Shown here in pieces: positions 26,706 through 36,686 of a stretch of DNA of 64,000 nt. The notes beneath the pieces were generated by a model. It was not told the origin of the DNA, ran no database searches, and saw only the letters and a program-made list of their open reading frames with translations. Location: the NCBI RefSeq assembly GCF_002836205.1, contig NZ_PJBE01000013.1:1054001-1118000 (forward strand), given 5' to 3'. Numbering within the stretch: position 1 is the stretch's first letter; the number at the start of each line of letters is the position of its first letter. A program made the translations under genes and the position numbers. The stretch comes from Shewanella sp. Choline-02u-19 (lineage in GTDB: Bacteria > Pseudomonadota > Gammaproteobacteria > Enterobacterales > Shewanellaceae).

Positions 26706-27815
26706 TTGTTAGCGTTTCAATATATTGACGATGATGCCAGTTTAGCGGCGCTCGTAGCGCAATACCGTGAAACCAAGTTACTTGTGATAGACACTGAGTT
26801 TGTAAGGACTCGCACTTATTATGCTCGCCTTGGGCTTATTCAAGCTTATGACGGTAAAACGTTAGCATTAATCGATCCCGTTGCAGTCAGTAACCTTAGC
26901 TTGTTCTGGAGCTTGTTAACCGATGACAATATTATCAAACTGCTCCATTCTTGCAGTGAAGATCTAGAGGTCTTTGCCAATAATGGTGGCTGCCAACCTA
27001 ATCGTCTGTTTGATAGTCAAATAGCAGCAGGCCTTTGTGGTATGGGGTATGGTTTAGGTTACGCCAAATTGGTAGATCAAACCCTTGATATAAAGCTGGA
27101 TAAAGGTGAGTCTCGCACCGATTGGTTGAAACGTCCCCTAACAGAAGCTCAATTAAGCTACGCTGCGAATGATGTCTATTACTTGTACGAACTTTACCCT
27201 CAGTTAGTCGAAAAACTTGAGTCTCAGGGAAGATTAGATTGGGTTTATGAAGATGGAGAGCGGATGACGTTAGGTCGACTTGATGCTCCCGCTCCAGAAG
27301 TGGCTTATCTTAAAGTTAAAAATGCATTTCAGTTGTTGCCTCGGCAGTTAGCCGTATTGAAAGCGTTAGCAAGTTGGCGTTTAAATCGAGCGTTAGTTAA
27401 AGATTTAGCATTAGGCTTTGTGGTTAAAGATCATGCTCTGATTGCTTTGGCGAAAAAGATGCCGAAAACGTCTAATGAACTGTATAAAATGACTGAGGTT
27501 ACAGAACAAGAAAAACGTATTCATGGTAAAGATATCTTAAATATCATCGAAAACGTTAACTTTGACGACCTCCCTAAAGCATTGGATGTTTTAGCGCTTA
27601 AGACGGGCTATAAAGCGGCCTTTAAGAGTATTAAACAGTGCATAGCTGAACAAGCTGAAGCGCAAGATGTACCGATTGAGCAACTTGGTTCGAAGAAATT
27701 GATCCATGAATATCTGGAATGGGTATGGGATGGCAAAAAAGGTAAGCTGCCTTTAGTATTAAGTGGCTGGCGTAAAACGGTGGTTAGCGACGCACTTAAC
27801 GCGCTTGCGTTGTAG
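26706..27815 (+). CDS. rnd: Ribonuclease D
   Basis: RNase D trims the 3' ends of tRNA precursors and other small RNAs. The start chosen is TTG 26706, with GGAGA five bases upstream, giving 369 residues. An ATG at 26646 gives a 20-residue extension that sits in a hairpin stem and matches no family. The DEDD exonuclease motifs are LVIDTEFVRTRTYYARLGLIQ (Exo I), a central LLHSCSEDLEV (Exo II), and YAANDVYYL (Exo III). An HRDC domain follows (about 205-290). Position after fadD is as in Escherichia, and a strong terminator follows. Confidence 0.95.
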   Translation: MLAFQYIDDDASLAALVAQYRETKLLVIDTEFVRTRTYYARLGLIQAYDGKTLALIDPVAVSNLSLFWSLLTDDNIIKLLHSCSEDLEVFANNGGCQPNRLFDSQIAAGLCGMGYGLGYAKLVDQTLDIKLDKGESRTDWLKRPLTEAQLSYAANDVYYLYELYPQLVEKLESQGRLDWVYEDGERMTLGRLDAPAPEVAYLKVKNAFQLLPRQLAVLKALASWRLNRALVKDLALGFVVKDHALIALAKKMPKTSNELYKMTEVTEQEKRIHGKDILNIIENVNFDDLPKALDVLALKTGYKAAFKSIKQCIAEQAEAQDVPIEQLGSKKLIHEYLEWVWDGKKGKLPLVLSGWRKTVVSDALNALAL

Positions 27816-27874
27816 AGCGTTGCGTTATATCAACAGCTCTGCTCAAGAGCTTTAGTCTCAAATATTAGACTGAC

Positions 27875-27904
27875 AAAAAAGCCCGCATATAGCGGGCTTT
27901 TTTT
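27875..27904. terminator. Bidirectional terminator between rnd and minE
   Basis: GCCCGC / GCGGGC stem with an ATATA loop, flanked by A6 on the left and T7 on the right. It serves rnd on the plus strand, and on the minus strand it lies 99 bases past minE. Confidence 0.9.
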
Positions 27905-28002
27905 ATCTGCTAAAAGTGACTTTTATAGGTCACCTTAAATCAACGTGGAGCGATAAAAGCGCCGTCACATAGCCAAGACATGCCGGTTGCACCTTTTACT
28001 CG

Positions 28003-28263
28003 TTATCCTTGATCTGGCAAGGTTACATTGAGTTCTAATACCGATAAGTTGTCGTCATTTTGATCAAGTTGCACTGACACTTGATCGGCTCCTACTTTTA
28101 CGTATTTGCGAATAACGTCGATGATCTCCTGCTTCATTTGCGGGAAATAATCGGGTGCATCGCGTTCACCACGCTGGTGGGCGACAATGATCTGCAAACG
28201 TTCTTTGGCGGTTGCAGCAGTACTCGGGGTCTTCTTCGTTTTAAAATAATCAAGTAATGACAT
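28003..28263 (-). CDS. minE: Cell division topological specificity factor MinE
   Basis: MinE drives the pole-to-pole oscillation of MinD that places the division septum at midcell. The 86 residues match the usual length. It opens [11 protein letters not shown], then has a MinD-activating region with [15 protein letters not shown], a conserved dimer region [11 protein letters not shown], and an acidic middle. It is the last gene of minCDE, two bases after minD, on the minus strand. Confidence 0.97.
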   Translation of the reverse strand: MSLLDYFKTKKTPSTAATAKERLQIIVAHQRGERDAPDYFPQMKQEIIDVIRKYVKVGADQVSVQLDQNDDNLSVLELNVTLPDQG

Positions 28264-28265
28264 AA

Positions 28266-29075
28266 TTAGCTACCAAAAATTCGTTTCAGGAAACCTTTCT
28301 TCTCTTCCGTAATAAATCGGAAAGGCACTTCTTCACCAAGCAATCGCTCTACAGCATCGCTATAGGCCATACCAGCATCGCTCTCTGTATCAATAATAAC
28401 AGGTACACCAGAATTCGACGCTTTTAATACAGCTTGTGATTCAGGGATAACACCTAATAGCGGGATGGCGAGGATCTCTTCAACGTCCTCCACACTGAGC
28501 ATTTCGCCAGTCTTGACACGAGCTGGGGAGTATCGAGTCAGTAAAAGGTATTCTCTTACTGGCTCAAGTCCTTCTTCAGCCCGCTTAGACTTGCTTTGCA
28601 ACATCCCTAGAATACGGTCCGAGTCTCGAACCGAGCTTACTTCTGGGTTAGTGGTTACAATGGCGATATCCGCGAAGTAAAGCGCCATCATGGCACCTGT
28701 TTCAATACCCGCCGGAGAATCACAAATGATATAGTCGAAATCTTTCGCTAAGTTATTAAGTACCGTGCCCACACCTTCTTTGGTGAGCGCATCTTTATCG
28801 CGCGTCTGAGATGCTGGTAATACAAATAGCTTAGGGCAACGTTTGTCTTTAATCAGTGCTTGGTTTAGATTTGCTTCACCGTTAATGACATTAACGAAGT
28901 CATAAACGACACGTCGTTCACAACCCATAATTAAATCTAGATTACGTAGACCGATATCAAAATCAATGACGACGGTCTTATGACCTTTTAATGCAAGGCC
29001 GGTGGCAATAGCTGCGCTTGTGGTTGTTTTCCCCACACCGCCTTTTCCTGACGTGACAACAATTATTTGCGCCAT
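28266..29075 (-). CDS. minD: Septum site-determining ATPase MinD
   Basis: MinD is a membrane-binding P-loop ATPase that recruits MinC to inhibit FtsZ assembly at the poles and is displaced by MinE. The 269-residue protein opens [19 protein letters not shown], the deviant Walker A of the ParA/MinD family. It has [11 protein letters not shown] and CDSPAGIE (switch regions). The amphipathic C-terminal helix [10 protein letters not shown] inserts in the membrane. It sits between minC and minE with very short spacers. Confidence 0.98.
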   Translation of the reverse strand: MAQIIVVTSGKGGVGKTTTSAAIATGLALKGHKTVVIDFDIGLRNLDLIMGCERRVVYDFVNVINGEANLNQALIKDKRCPKLFVLPASQTRDKDALTKEGVGTVLNNLAKDFDYIICDSPAGIETGAMMALYFADIAIVTTNPEVSSVRDSDRILGMLQSKSKRAEEGLEPVREYLLLTRYSPARVKTGEMLSVEDVEEILAIPLLGVIPESQAVLKASNSGVPVIIDTESDAGMAYSDAVERLLGEEVPFRFITEEKKGFLKRIFGS

Positions 29076-29100
29076 TTGTTATTCCTTTTTATTTGCGCTC

Positions 29101-29811
29101 TTACAGAGGCAATGATTCAACCGTAAGCGATTCGCCCTCTAGGCGAATACAACCGCTCTGAGCGGCTCCGTTTTGTTGAAGATTTTCAGTTAACCAGTAT
29201 TGACCTGCAATCGATACTAGTTCAGCTTCAATTTTTTGCGCCATTATCACGGCATTTCTATCACCCGCGGCGCCAGCCATTGCTTTTCCTCGCAGCGTGC
29301 CATAAATATGGATACTGCCATCTGCTATCACTTCTGCACCATTGCCTACAGCACCTATCACAATCAAGTCACCGTTTTTAGCATAGATCTGCTGACCTGA
29401 ACGGATGTTTTGTTTGACGATTTTGGTGGTTTTTGGCATCTGAGGTTGGTTAGAAGCTGCTTTGCCTGATTTAATAATGGCTAATCCTATTGATTTAGCC
29501 ATTTCGTTAATTTCAGGCAAGGCACTCGTGATCCCAACAATAATAAGCTGGCGGCTGGTTAAAATTTCTTTCAAGCCTAATAAGTCGAAATTACTCGTTT
29601 TAATGGCACTTAAATTAACCACTAAAGGCGCACCAAGAAAAAACTGAGGTGCAATAGCAAGTTTACTGTCTAACTCCGCTGTTATAACTGCCATATCCTG
29701 ACTATTAATATGCAGAACAGAGAGAGTAAAAGAGGAGCCTTTTAATTCGAGGCGGGGTGTTTGCATTCCTGTATAACTCTCTAGAAAAGTCAGCGTATCG
29801 CTGATATCCAT
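29101..29811 (-). CDS. minC: Septum site-determining protein MinC
   Basis: MinC blocks FtsZ polymerisation when bound to MinD. The N-terminal FtsZ-binding domain carries [15 protein letters not shown]; the C-terminal beta-helix has [23 protein letters not shown], the family signature. Three in-frame ATGs compete. The one at 29811 has TAGGA five bases upstream and gives 236 residues. The ATG at 29766 (MQTP) fits Shewanella-type MinC lengths but its AGGA abuts the codon. The outermost at 29847 has no site. The first 15 residues are therefore tentative. It is divergent from ycgL. Confidence 0.93.
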   Translation of the reverse strand: MDISDTLTFLESYTGMQTPRLELKGSSFTLSVLHINSQDMAVITAELDSKLAIAPQFFLGAPLVVNLSAIKTSNFDLLGLKEILTSRQLIIVGITSALPEINEMAKSIGLAIIKSGKAASNQPQMPKTTKIVKQNIRSGQQIYAKNGDLIVIGAVGNGAEVIADGSIHIYGTLRGKAMAGAAGDRNAVIMAQKIEAELVSIAGQYWLTENLQQNGAAQSGCIRLEGESLTVESLPL

Positions 29812-29885
29812 TATATTCCTAACAGTCCATGTTATAGTGTGTGGCATAAGCTGGCAAGTTGAATAGTCTGGAAATCGAGTCGTAT

Positions 29886-30167
29886 ATGATCTGTGCTGTA
29901 TATAAAAGTTTAAGAAAAGCGGATAGCTATCTTTTTGTTGAAAAACGTGATCATTTTGAACGCGTTCCTGCCGCTCTAATGGAGATGTTTGGCGTACCTA
30001 AATTAGTGATGATGTTGCCGCTGGTAAAGCGCGATCATTTAGGTTTTGCTGATATCAAAAAAGTGGAATCCGAATTAAATGCCAAAGGATTTTATTTACA
30101 GCTACCGCCACCTGTGATTAATTTGTTAGAACAACATAAGAAAGATATTGGTTATAACCCTGATTAA
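29886..30167 (+). CDS. ycgL: YcgL domain protein
   Basis: A 93-residue protein with the YcgL fold, small and soluble. It opens [20 protein letters not shown], and has [11 protein letters not shown] and [15 protein letters not shown], all typical. The ATG at 29886 is used; an upstream TTG would only add nine unconserved residues. Its molecular function is unknown. It is divergent from minC (75 bases between starts), so a shared control region is likely, and it is followed by a lytic transglycosylase gene. Confidence 0.92.
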   Translation: MICAVYKSLRKADSYLFVEKRDHFERVPAALMEMFGVPKLVMMLPLVKRDHLGFADIKKVESELNAKGFYLQLPPPVINLLEQHKKDIGYNPD

Positions 30168-30197
30168 CAGCATTTAGTCAGGACAAAGGGAGTATTT

Positions 30198-31199
30198 ATG
30201 CTACTGAATAAACAGGCTTTTACATTAACGTGTGGGTTAATGCTCTCTTTTACTGCGATGGTAAGTCATGCCAACACTACCGATAGAGGTAGCTTTAGCG
30301 ATTATGTTGCTCAGCTAAAACAAGAAGCTGTGGAGCAGGGCGTTAGCACACAGATCATTGATGATGTTTTTCCCAAAATCAAAATGTTTAAGAAAGCGGT
30401 AGCCTCTGATAAAGCACAACCGGAAACAAAGTTAACGTTAGAGACCTACCTTCCAAGAGTGGTTCCTGCGTGGAAAGTTGATAAAGCACGTAATTTGTTC
30501 AAAACTCATCAAGTAGAGCTTGAGCGCATTGGTAAGCTATACGGCGTGCAACCTCGATTTATAGTGGCTTTGTGGGGAGTCGAGTCAAACTTCGGCAAGT
30601 TAACCGGTAATTATCCAGTGTTATCGGTAACAGCTTCATTAGCTTATGAAGGTCGCCGAGAAGCCTTTTTCAAAAAGGAATTTTTTGCAGCGCTTAAAAT
30701 CGCTGAACAAGAGCAGTTTTCCTTTGAAGAGATGAAAGGTTCTTGGGCTGGGGCAATGGGGCAAACTCAGTTTATGCCCACCTCCTTTTTAGCTTACGCT
30801 CAAGATGGCGACGGTGATGGTAAAAAAGATATTTGGAACAACGCCAGTGACGCGTTTGCGTCCGCAGCGTATTACCTGCAGCAAGCCGGTTGGAAAGAGT
30901 CTGAAACGTGGGGCCGACAAGTTAAAGTCCCTGATACATTTGACAATACCCTGGCAGATTTAGCGGTTAAGAAAACATTTTCACAATGGCAAACGCTAGG
31001 TGTTAGACGATTTAATGGTAGCGATCTTCCCAACCGAGATGACATGATGATCTCTATGGTGATGCCAGATGGTGCGAAAGGTCGAAAATACTTGGTATAC
31101 GATAACTATCGCGGATTACTACGTTGGAATAAATCGAACTACTTCGCCATTTCAGTGACTTATCTTTCAGAAAAAATTAAGTACCCACCGATCAGTTAA
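30198..31199 (+). CDS. MltB-type lytic murein transglycosylase, soluble form
   Basis: This enzyme cleaves the glycan chain of peptidoglycan between MurNAc and GlcNAc with formation of 1,6-anhydro ends. A 333-residue protein with a signal peptide (MLLNKQAFTLTCGLMLSFTAMVSHA) and no lipobox, so it is periplasmic and soluble. The catalytic Glu lies in GVESNFG near residue 137, and GAMGQTQFMPTSF is the second family-3 motif. It is 30 bases past ycgL. A strong hairpin ends the unit. Confidence 0.92.
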   Translation: MLLNKQAFTLTCGLMLSFTAMVSHANTTDRGSFSDYVAQLKQEAVEQGVSTQIIDDVFPKIKMFKKAVASDKAQPETKLTLETYLPRVVPAWKVDKARNLFKTHQVELERIGKLYGVQPRFIVALWGVESNFGKLTGNYPVLSVTASLAYEGRREAFFKKEFFAALKIAEQEQFSFEEMKGSWAGAMGQTQFMPTSFLAYAQDGDGDGKKDIWNNASDAFASAAYYLQQAGWKESETWGRQVKVPDTFDNTLADLAVKKTFSQWQTLGVRRFNGSDLPNRDDMMISMVMPDGAKGRKYLVYDNYRGLLRWNKSNYFAISVTYLSEKIKYPPIS

Positions 31200-31208
31200 C
31201 GGTAATAT

Positions 31209-31238
31209 AAAAATAGCGGCTTTTAAGCCGCTATTTTT
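31209..31238. terminator. Terminator after the MltB-type gene
   Basis: Perfect 14-base stem AAAAATAGCGGCTT / AAGCCGCTATTTTT with a two-base loop, ending in T5. Confidence 0.92.
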
Positions 31239-31372
31239 GTATGCGCCACATATAAGCCAAGTGTCAATTTAGCTAAGCAAACCTATTTTTATGGCTTGAA
31301 CTGTAGTGCAAGAGAACATATTGCTGGTGTACAATAGCGTCTCTTTGAGCAGAATAGAGTTAACGATTTTAG

Positions 31373-31813
31373 ATGGCATTTTGGAATGAAAAAACACTAG
31401 CACAGATGAACACAACGGAGTGGGAGTCATTGTGTGATGGCTGTGGTAAATGTTGCCTCAATAAGTTGATAGACGATGAAACCGAGGAACTTTATTACAC
31501 CAACGCCGGGTGTAAGCTATTAGATGCCAAACAGGGTCATTGCCAGAATTATGAGCAACGTTTCAGCTTTGTTCCATCTTGTACCAAAGTTACCATCGAT
31601 AACTTGGCGATGCTAACTTGGTTACCCGATAGTTGCACTTATAAACGTCTCAATGAAGGGCGTGGTTTGCCTACTTGGCATCCGTTAAAGACAGGCTCAA
31701 AGGACGCGATGATCGAAGCGGGAATGTCAGTTGCGGGTAAAGTGACTTGCGAAACCAAAATTCGTTATATGGAAGATCACATCGTTATTTGGCCAATGAA
31801 AGATGTAGATTGA
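31373..31813 (+). CDS. ycgN: YcgN (UPF0260) putative iron-sulfur/zinc protein
   Basis: A 146-residue cytoplasmic protein of the YkgJ/YcgN Fe-S-cluster family, role unknown. It shows [13 protein letters not shown] at about 20-31 followed by scattered Cys (AGCKLL, GHCQNY, SCTKVT, SCTYK), a likely metal site. [14 protein letters not shown] and HPLKTGS are conserved in YcgN. The ATG at 31373 has little ribosome-binding signal. It stands alone, between two terminators. The neighbouring ycgL and min genes echo the Escherichia order. Confidence 0.93.
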   Translation: MAFWNEKTLAQMNTTEWESLCDGCGKCCLNKLIDDETEELYYTNAGCKLLDAKQGHCQNYEQRFSFVPSCTKVTIDNLAMLTWLPDSCTYKRLNEGRGLPTWHPLKTGSKDAMIEAGMSVAGKVTCETKIRYMEDHIVIWPMKDVD

Positions 31814-31837
31814 ATCATCTATATTGACCAGGTAAAC

Positions 31838-31872
31838 AAAAATGCCGATAAGTTAAACTTATCGGCATTTTT
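31838..31872. terminator. Bidirectional terminator between ycgN and mltD
   Basis: Perfect 17-base stem beginning AAAAATGCCG, single-base loop, T5 tail. It also lies just beyond the mltD stop on the minus strand. Confidence 0.92.
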
Positions 31873-31929
31873 GTTTTTCGAACTTAGGGGACGGTCTCAG
31901 TGCTAACGTTCAGAGTTAGCTGAGCTTAT

Positions 31930-33492
31930 TTATGCTCTCACTTTTGTCATATCGACATATAATTTAAGCGTTTGTCCTGGCTGAATATACTTACTTTTCT
32001 CAAGTGAGTTCCAACGCACAAGATCGCTTACCTTAACGTTAAACTTGCTCGCAATTCTCGCTAATGAATCACCGCTACGCACTTTATAATTAATCGTACG
32101 CATCACTTCACTTAAGCCTTGCTTACTGGCCGTGCGACTTCCAGTCCAAATCGCCAATTTTTGACCAATTTGAAGTGGATCTTTGGGCGCCATGCTATTC
32201 CAACTTGCCAGTTGTGATATTTTAACTTGATGTTGCTTGGCTATTTTCCAAAGTGAATCACCTGATTTTACTTTGTATGTTAGCTTCTGCTGCCCACTAG
32301 TCTTGTTTTGCTTACGGTTTTTACGCTGATCAGCTGACAGTAAATACTCATCTAAATTCTTGGCTGCGACAGGAATTAATAGAAACTTGCCAGTGACAAT
32401 GGTATTGCCATTGATATTATTGACTGATTTTAACGCCGACACTGTAGTGCGATAACGCTTGGCGATCAGGCCCAAGCTGTCACCTGATTTTATCTTATAA
32501 CGCTCCCAATTTAGCCTGTCGCTAGTTTGGGTCTCGCTTAGGGCAATTTTAAACGCCGCCGCTTTTTCAACGGGTAGCACCAAATTGTGTGGGCCTTCAG
32601 GCGCGGTTGCCCAGCGGTTAAATCCTGGGTTGAGCTTATGCAGTTGGGAAGTCGTCATATTGGCGAGATCTGCAGCAAGCGCGAGATCAATTTGACTGCC
32701 AATTTCAACAATTTCAATCTTTGGTTCATTGCTGATTGGGGTTAAGATAATGCCATACTTATCGGCATTCTTAATCACATCGGCTAGCGCTAATAGTTGC
32801 GGAACATAGCGCTCTGTTTCGCGTGGCAAATCTAAATGCCAGAAATCAGTCGGTATACCTTTGCGCTTATTGCGCTTAGCAGCGTTGATGACTCGGCCTT
32901 CACCGGTATTATAAGCGGCAATCGCATATAACCAGTTATTACTTGTCTTATCATATAAGTATTCAAGCATATCAAGTGCGGCAATGGTTGCAGCGGGCAC
33001 ATCACGGCGACCGTCATACCACCAGTTCATCTGCAGGCCAAAGTGGCGTGCCATTGGAGAGGTGAACTGCCATAAGCCAGATGCTGCACCGTGAGAGTAG
33101 GCAAAAGGATCAAATGCACTTTCAACGATGGGCAAAAGTGCCAATTCGATCGGTAAGTTGCGCTTTTCCAACTCTTCCACAATCAAGAACATGAACGGTG
33201 TAGCTCGTTCTGAAATACGTTTTAAGTGTTCTGGATGTTTGATATACCAATCACGGTACTGTCTGATTAACTTTTCATCTGGAATGTCCATCTGCATATC
33301 GAGACGGATCCGTTGCCAGATATCAGTGATTTCGACCACCTCAACAACGTCAGCTTGAGCGGGTTCTATGGTGACTTTTTCTGCCACGACTGGCGCAGTT
33401 GAAATTCCTTCTGAAGTCGGTTGGTTGCTTAACGTTTGGCAACCAGTCAGCAGGGCAATCCCCCCCGCGACAAATAAAATGGGTACGCGCAT
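31930..33492 (-). CDS. mltD: Membrane-bound lytic murein transglycosylase D
   Basis: An outer-membrane lipoprotein that cuts peptidoglycan glycan strands. From the ATG at 33492 the signal peptide ends in lipobox LLTGC (Cys18), giving 520 residues; a TTG start upstream would bury the leader. The SLT domain carries the catalytic Glu in LLPIVESAFDP and the WQFTSPMA motif. Three LysM domains follow (SGDSLGLIAKRY, SGDSLWKIAKQH, SGDSLARIASKF, about residues 340-520). Escherichia MltD has two, so one extra LysM is present. It lies by gloB as in Escherichia. Confidence 0.96.
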   Translation of the reverse strand: MRVPILFVAGGIALLTGCQTLSNQPTSEGISTAPVVAEKVTIEPAQADVVEVVEITDIWQRIRLDMQMDIPDEKLIRQYRDWYIKHPEHLKRISERATPFMFLIVEELEKRNLPIELALLPIVESAFDPFAYSHGAASGLWQFTSPMARHFGLQMNWWYDGRRDVPAATIAALDMLEYLYDKTSNNWLYAIAAYNTGEGRVINAAKRNKRKGIPTDFWHLDLPRETERYVPQLLALADVIKNADKYGIILTPISNEPKIEIVEIGSQIDLALAADLANMTTSQLHKLNPGFNRWATAPEGPHNLVLPVEKAAAFKIALSETQTSDRLNWERYKIKSGDSLGLIAKRYRTTVSALKSVNNINGNTIVTGKFLLIPVAAKNLDEYLLSADQRKNRKQNKTSGQQKLTYKVKSGDSLWKIAKQHQVKISQLASWNSMAPKDPLQIGQKLAIWTGSRTASKQGLSEVMRTINYKVRSGDSLARIASKFNVKVSDLVRWNSLEKSKYIQPGQTLKLYVDMTKVRA

Positions 33493-33582
33493 GTAAAATG
33501 TGTGTCCTTGATTTAGGCCCAAAAAAGCCAGAGTATATCTGGCTTGGTGGCGCTGGATTAGCGAGTTATCATAGAGTATTTT

Positions 33583-34359
33583 TTAGAAATTGTCTTTCCA
33601 TTGGCGCAGAAGTGCAAAGCTTTTCACATTATCGATTATAGGTTGTTGGAATTTATCAGCTAAAGAATTGCGTATTTCTTCGGTATGGCTGCGTAAAAAT
33701 GGGTTTATCGCTTTTTCTAGGGCGATAGATGACGGTAACGTCGGGGTGTTAGTTGCTCTCAACTGTTGCGCTTGCTCGGTGTATTGTCGCAGCTGTTCAT
33801 TGCTGGGGTCGACGGCATTGGCAAAGGCGAGGTTAGCGAGGGTGTACTCGTGAGTACAACAAACTTTGGTGCTATCGACGATATTACTTAACTGCGTTAG
33901 CGAGGCTAACATTTGCTCCGGCGAGCCCTCGAACAAGCGGCCACAACCAGCACTGAATAAAGTATCACCGCAAAATAAGACATCTTCAATCAAATAAGCA
34001 ACATGGCCTAAGGTGTGCCCTGGTACTTCAATGACCTCTGCGTTTAGCTCAATATTGTGTAGCTGCAGGTTTTTAGTCGCACTAACGGACTGATTCACAC
34101 CTTCAATATTCTCCTTCAAAGGTCCATAAACAGGGGTGTTACTGCCATAATGACTAAGGAGTTTAGCAATACCACCGGTATGATCATGGTGGTGATGCGT
34201 TATCAGTACACCCAGTAAAGGCATCTGGGCCTGATCAAGAAAATCGATAACGATATTAGCATCACCGGGATCAACGACATAGGCACCGTGGATATGAGCA
34301 ACTTGCAGTGCCCAGATATAATTGTCATCAAAAGCGGGTAATGGAGTGACTGTTAACAT
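33583..34359 (-). CDS. gloB: Hydroxyacylglutathione hydrolase (glyoxalase II)
   Basis: GloB hydrolyses S-D-lactoylglutathione to D-lactate and glutathione, the second step of methylglyoxal detoxification. The 258-residue protein begins MLTVTPLPAFDDNYIW, with GGGA seven bases upstream; the frame extends further but only into unrelated sequence. The metal motif THHHHDHTGG is near 53-62, followed by PGHTLGH and the GDTLFSAGCGR site. The C-terminal HxxE/RK region (LRQYTEQ, NPFLR) is intact. It is divergent from the yafS-like gene. Confidence 0.96.
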   Translation of the reverse strand: MLTVTPLPAFDDNYIWALQVAHIHGAYVVDPGDANIVIDFLDQAQMPLLGVLITHHHHDHTGGIAKLLSHYGSNTPVYGPLKENIEGVNQSVSATKNLQLHNIELNAEVIEVPGHTLGHVAYLIEDVLFCGDTLFSAGCGRLFEGSPEQMLASLTQLSNIVDSTKVCCTHEYTLANLAFANAVDPSNEQLRQYTEQAQQLRATNTPTLPSSIALEKAINPFLRSHTEEIRNSLADKFQQPIIDNVKSFALLRQWKDNF

Positions 34360-34466
34360 AGTAAATCCCGATAATTTGAGCGTTAAAACAAGTTTACTTA
34401 TCAAAGCTATTGCTTGTATACCGCTTTCGTCATTAAAGTAGAGCTTCAGCCGATCAGGAGATTGCT

Positions 34467-35201
34467 TTGACTCATACAGGTATTCCGCTAAAACCTTATC
34501 ATTGGTCAGAATTACCAAACGGTGCCGTGATACGTGAAAGTATAGAAGAGGCGTTGTTTCCATGGTGGCCGAGGGTGTTTGGCTATTATATGCTAAGCCT
34601 AGGGCCGCTCAGTGCCAAGCTGGATAAAACCGGTGTCGGCGTTAGTTGCCAGTATTCGCTTTTTGATGAACCTGAAGCCGATATTGTGGCTGATTATAGT
34701 CAATTGCCCATTCAAAATGCGTGTGTCGATGCTGTGGTGATGAACTTTCTTCTTGAGTTTGAGGCAGATCCATATCGGTTACTTCGCGAAGTCGACCGAG
34801 TCCTCATTTCGGGCGGCTATTTGATTATTGTTGGGTTTAATCCGTTAAGTTCAATGTTCTTGGGTAAAGTGCTACCAAAGCATCAACAAGAGATCCCCTG
34901 GAATGGCCGCTTTTTCATGCCTTCTCGCGTTAAAGATTGGCTTGGTCTTCTAGGTTATCAAGTGGTTGCCGACGAGCGACTCCTGCACCATCACCTGTTA
35001 AATGAAGTTAAAAGTGACAGTATTTGGTCTCATGCTTTAAAATCCTGGTTACCGAGTACCGGCAGCCTTTATGTTTTGGTAGCAAGAAAGCTAGAAACAC
35101 CGCTCACTCCAATGAGATCAAAGCGAAAAGTTAAGCAACCCAATTGGTCGACAGCACCGAGTGCGGGTCGAACAGGCCATACTTCTCAATCAACCAAATG
35201 A
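34467..35201 (+). CDS. YafS-like SAM-dependent methyltransferase
   Basis: A 244-residue cytoplasmic protein that carries a class I methyltransferase fold in truncated form. The segment QNACVDAVVMNFLLEFEADPYRLLREVDRVL is the methyltransferase-11 core. The glycine-rich SAM loop is weak. The TTG start has AGGAG six bases upstream, which decides it. Position between gloB and rnhA matches YafS in Escherichia, a protein with unknown substrate. The 3' end overlaps no gene; the LysR gene starts 17 bases later. Confidence 0.9.
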   Translation: MTHTGIPLKPYHWSELPNGAVIRESIEEALFPWWPRVFGYYMLSLGPLSAKLDKTGVGVSCQYSLFDEPEADIVADYSQLPIQNACVDAVVMNFLLEFEADPYRLLREVDRVLISGGYLIIVGFNPLSSMFLGKVLPKHQQEIPWNGRFFMPSRVKDWLGLLGYQVVADERLLHHHLLNEVKSDSIWSHALKSWLPSTGSLYVLVARKLETPLTPMRSKRKVKQPNWSTAPSAGRTGHTSQSTK

Positions 35202-35217
35202 ATGGTTAAGACTATTA

Positions 35218-36114
35218 ATGCGTATTACTTTGAAACAACTCGCTATTTTTGAAGCTGTAGCCCGCAGTGGCCAAGTGGCTAAAGCGGCTGAAATCGTTAA
35301 CTTGTCCTCTCCCGCAGCATCAATGGCACTATCAGAGCTAGAGAAGCAACTGGATACTCGACTGTTTGAGCGGATTGGTAATCGACTGCAACTAAACTCA
35401 CAAGGCAGTATGCTACTGCCACTGGCAACCGATGCGCTACACAAAATAGATCAGATAGAAAATGCATTTTCTCCTGCAGGCACTGAGTTAGGCGGTGACC
35501 TTAATGTCAGTGCTAGTTCAACCATTGGCAACTATTTATTAGCAAAAAGTGCAGTGGCTTTTTGTCTGCAGCATACCAACACAATGGTTAATGTTGATAT
35601 TGATAATACCCAAGCTGTGATTAATGCGGTTCTCGAATTTAGAAGTGAAATGGGCTTTATTGAAGGGCAGTGTCTCGATAGCCGTATTACCGTTGAAGCT
35701 TGGCATAAAGACCGTTTATTGATTTTTTGCCAGCCAGAGCATCCTCTGGCGGGGAAAACAGTGAGCCCGCATGAATTAGCCAGTCAGTCTTGGGTGATGA
35801 GAGAAGAGGGCTCAGGCACCCGTGATTGTTTTGTCAATGCAGCCAACATGCTTGATATGCAGCCACAAGAAAAGTTTAGGTTCTCAACGCCTGATGCAAT
35901 TAAACAAGCCGTGAATCAGGGGGCGGGGCTTGGTGTGCTCTCAGAGTTAACCCTTGAAAAAGAGATCAGCCGTAAAGAGCTCGCTGTTATCCATGTCGAT
36001 GGGCTGTTGCTTGAGCGAAAATTTTATCGGATCCATCATAAAAGCCGGAAATTCAGCGCAATTGGCAGCGCGTTCACCACTTTTTGCCAAGATTTTTTAA
36101 ACACTGATAGTTAG
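35218..36114 (+). CDS. LysR-family transcriptional regulator
   Basis: A 298-residue regulator with an N-terminal winged helix (LKQLAIFEAVARSGQVAKAAE, then LSSPAASMALSELEKQL as recognition helix) and a periplasmic-binding-like effector domain from about residue 90. The ATG at 35218 is chosen over an upstream frame opening 35161, as the family core begins within five residues. Motifs such as LNVSASSTIGNYLL and MREEGSGTRDCF are typical of the CbbR/CysB-like cluster of this family. Ligand unknown. It runs in the direction of yafS, with 17 bases between, so the two may be co-transcribed. Confidence 0.9.
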   Translation: MRITLKQLAIFEAVARSGQVAKAAEIVNLSSPAASMALSELEKQLDTRLFERIGNRLQLNSQGSMLLPLATDALHKIDQIENAFSPAGTELGGDLNVSASSTIGNYLLAKSAVAFCLQHTNTMVNVDIDNTQAVINAVLEFRSEMGFIEGQCLDSRITVEAWHKDRLLIFCQPEHPLAGKTVSPHELASQSWVMREEGSGTRDCFVNAANMLDMQPQEKFRFSTPDAIKQAVNQGAGLGVLSELTLEKEISRKELAVIHVDGLLLERKFYRIHHKSRKFSAIGSAFTTFCQDFLNTDS

Positions 36115-36134
36115 TTTTTATAACTGAGTCGCCG

Positions 36135-36614
36135 TTAAGCTTGTTGTGCTAAGTAGCCACTGTCTTCTTGAGTTGGTTTTTTCTCAGCAGCTTCACGGGC
36201 TAAGTCATCACAACGTTCATTTTCGATATGGCCAGCATGCCCTTTAACCCAACGCCAGTCGATTTTGTGCAATTGCGACACCGTATCGAGACGTTGCCAC
36301 AAATCGACATTCTTTACCGGTTGCTTGGCTGAAGTGACCCACCCATTGCGTTTCCAGCCATGGATCCACTGTGTGATCCCTTGGCGCATATATTGGCTAT
36401 CGCTCGTTAGGATCACTTGGCAGGGGACTTTTAATGCTTCTAATGCCACAATAGGCGCGAGCATCTCCATGCGGTTGTTCGTTGTTAGCGCAAAACCATC
36501 GGCGAGTTCGTTGGTCTGCTTTTTATACTTCATTACAATGCCGTAGCCGCCAGGTCCAGGGTTGCCTAAGCAAGAACCGTCGGTAAAGATAGAGATCTGT
36601 TTCAGTCCAGTCAT
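36135..36614 (-). CDS. rnhA: Ribonuclease HI
   Basis: RNase HI degrades the RNA strand of RNA-DNA hybrids and removes primers and R-loops. The 159-residue protein carries the four catalytic acidics in [26 protein letters not shown] and ENERCDDLA. The ATG at 36614 gives a standard 155-160 residue enzyme; a 14-residue extension with ATG at 36656 is non-homologous. It is divergent from dnaQ, separated by about 70 bases, the classic arrangement. Confidence 0.97.
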   Translation of the reverse strand: MTGLKQISIFTDGSCLGNPGPGGYGIVMKYKKQTNELADGFALTTNNRMEMLAPIVALEALKVPCQVILTSDSQYMRQGITQWIHGWKRNGWVTSAKQPVKNVDLWQRLDTVSQLHKIDWRWVKGHAGHIENERCDDLAREAAEKKPTQEDSGYLAQQA

Positions 36615-36686
36615 CAAGTTGGTACCATAGCTAAAGTGCCGGGCGAGTATACCCAAAAAATTTAACTGAGAAATGCATTAATTCAC

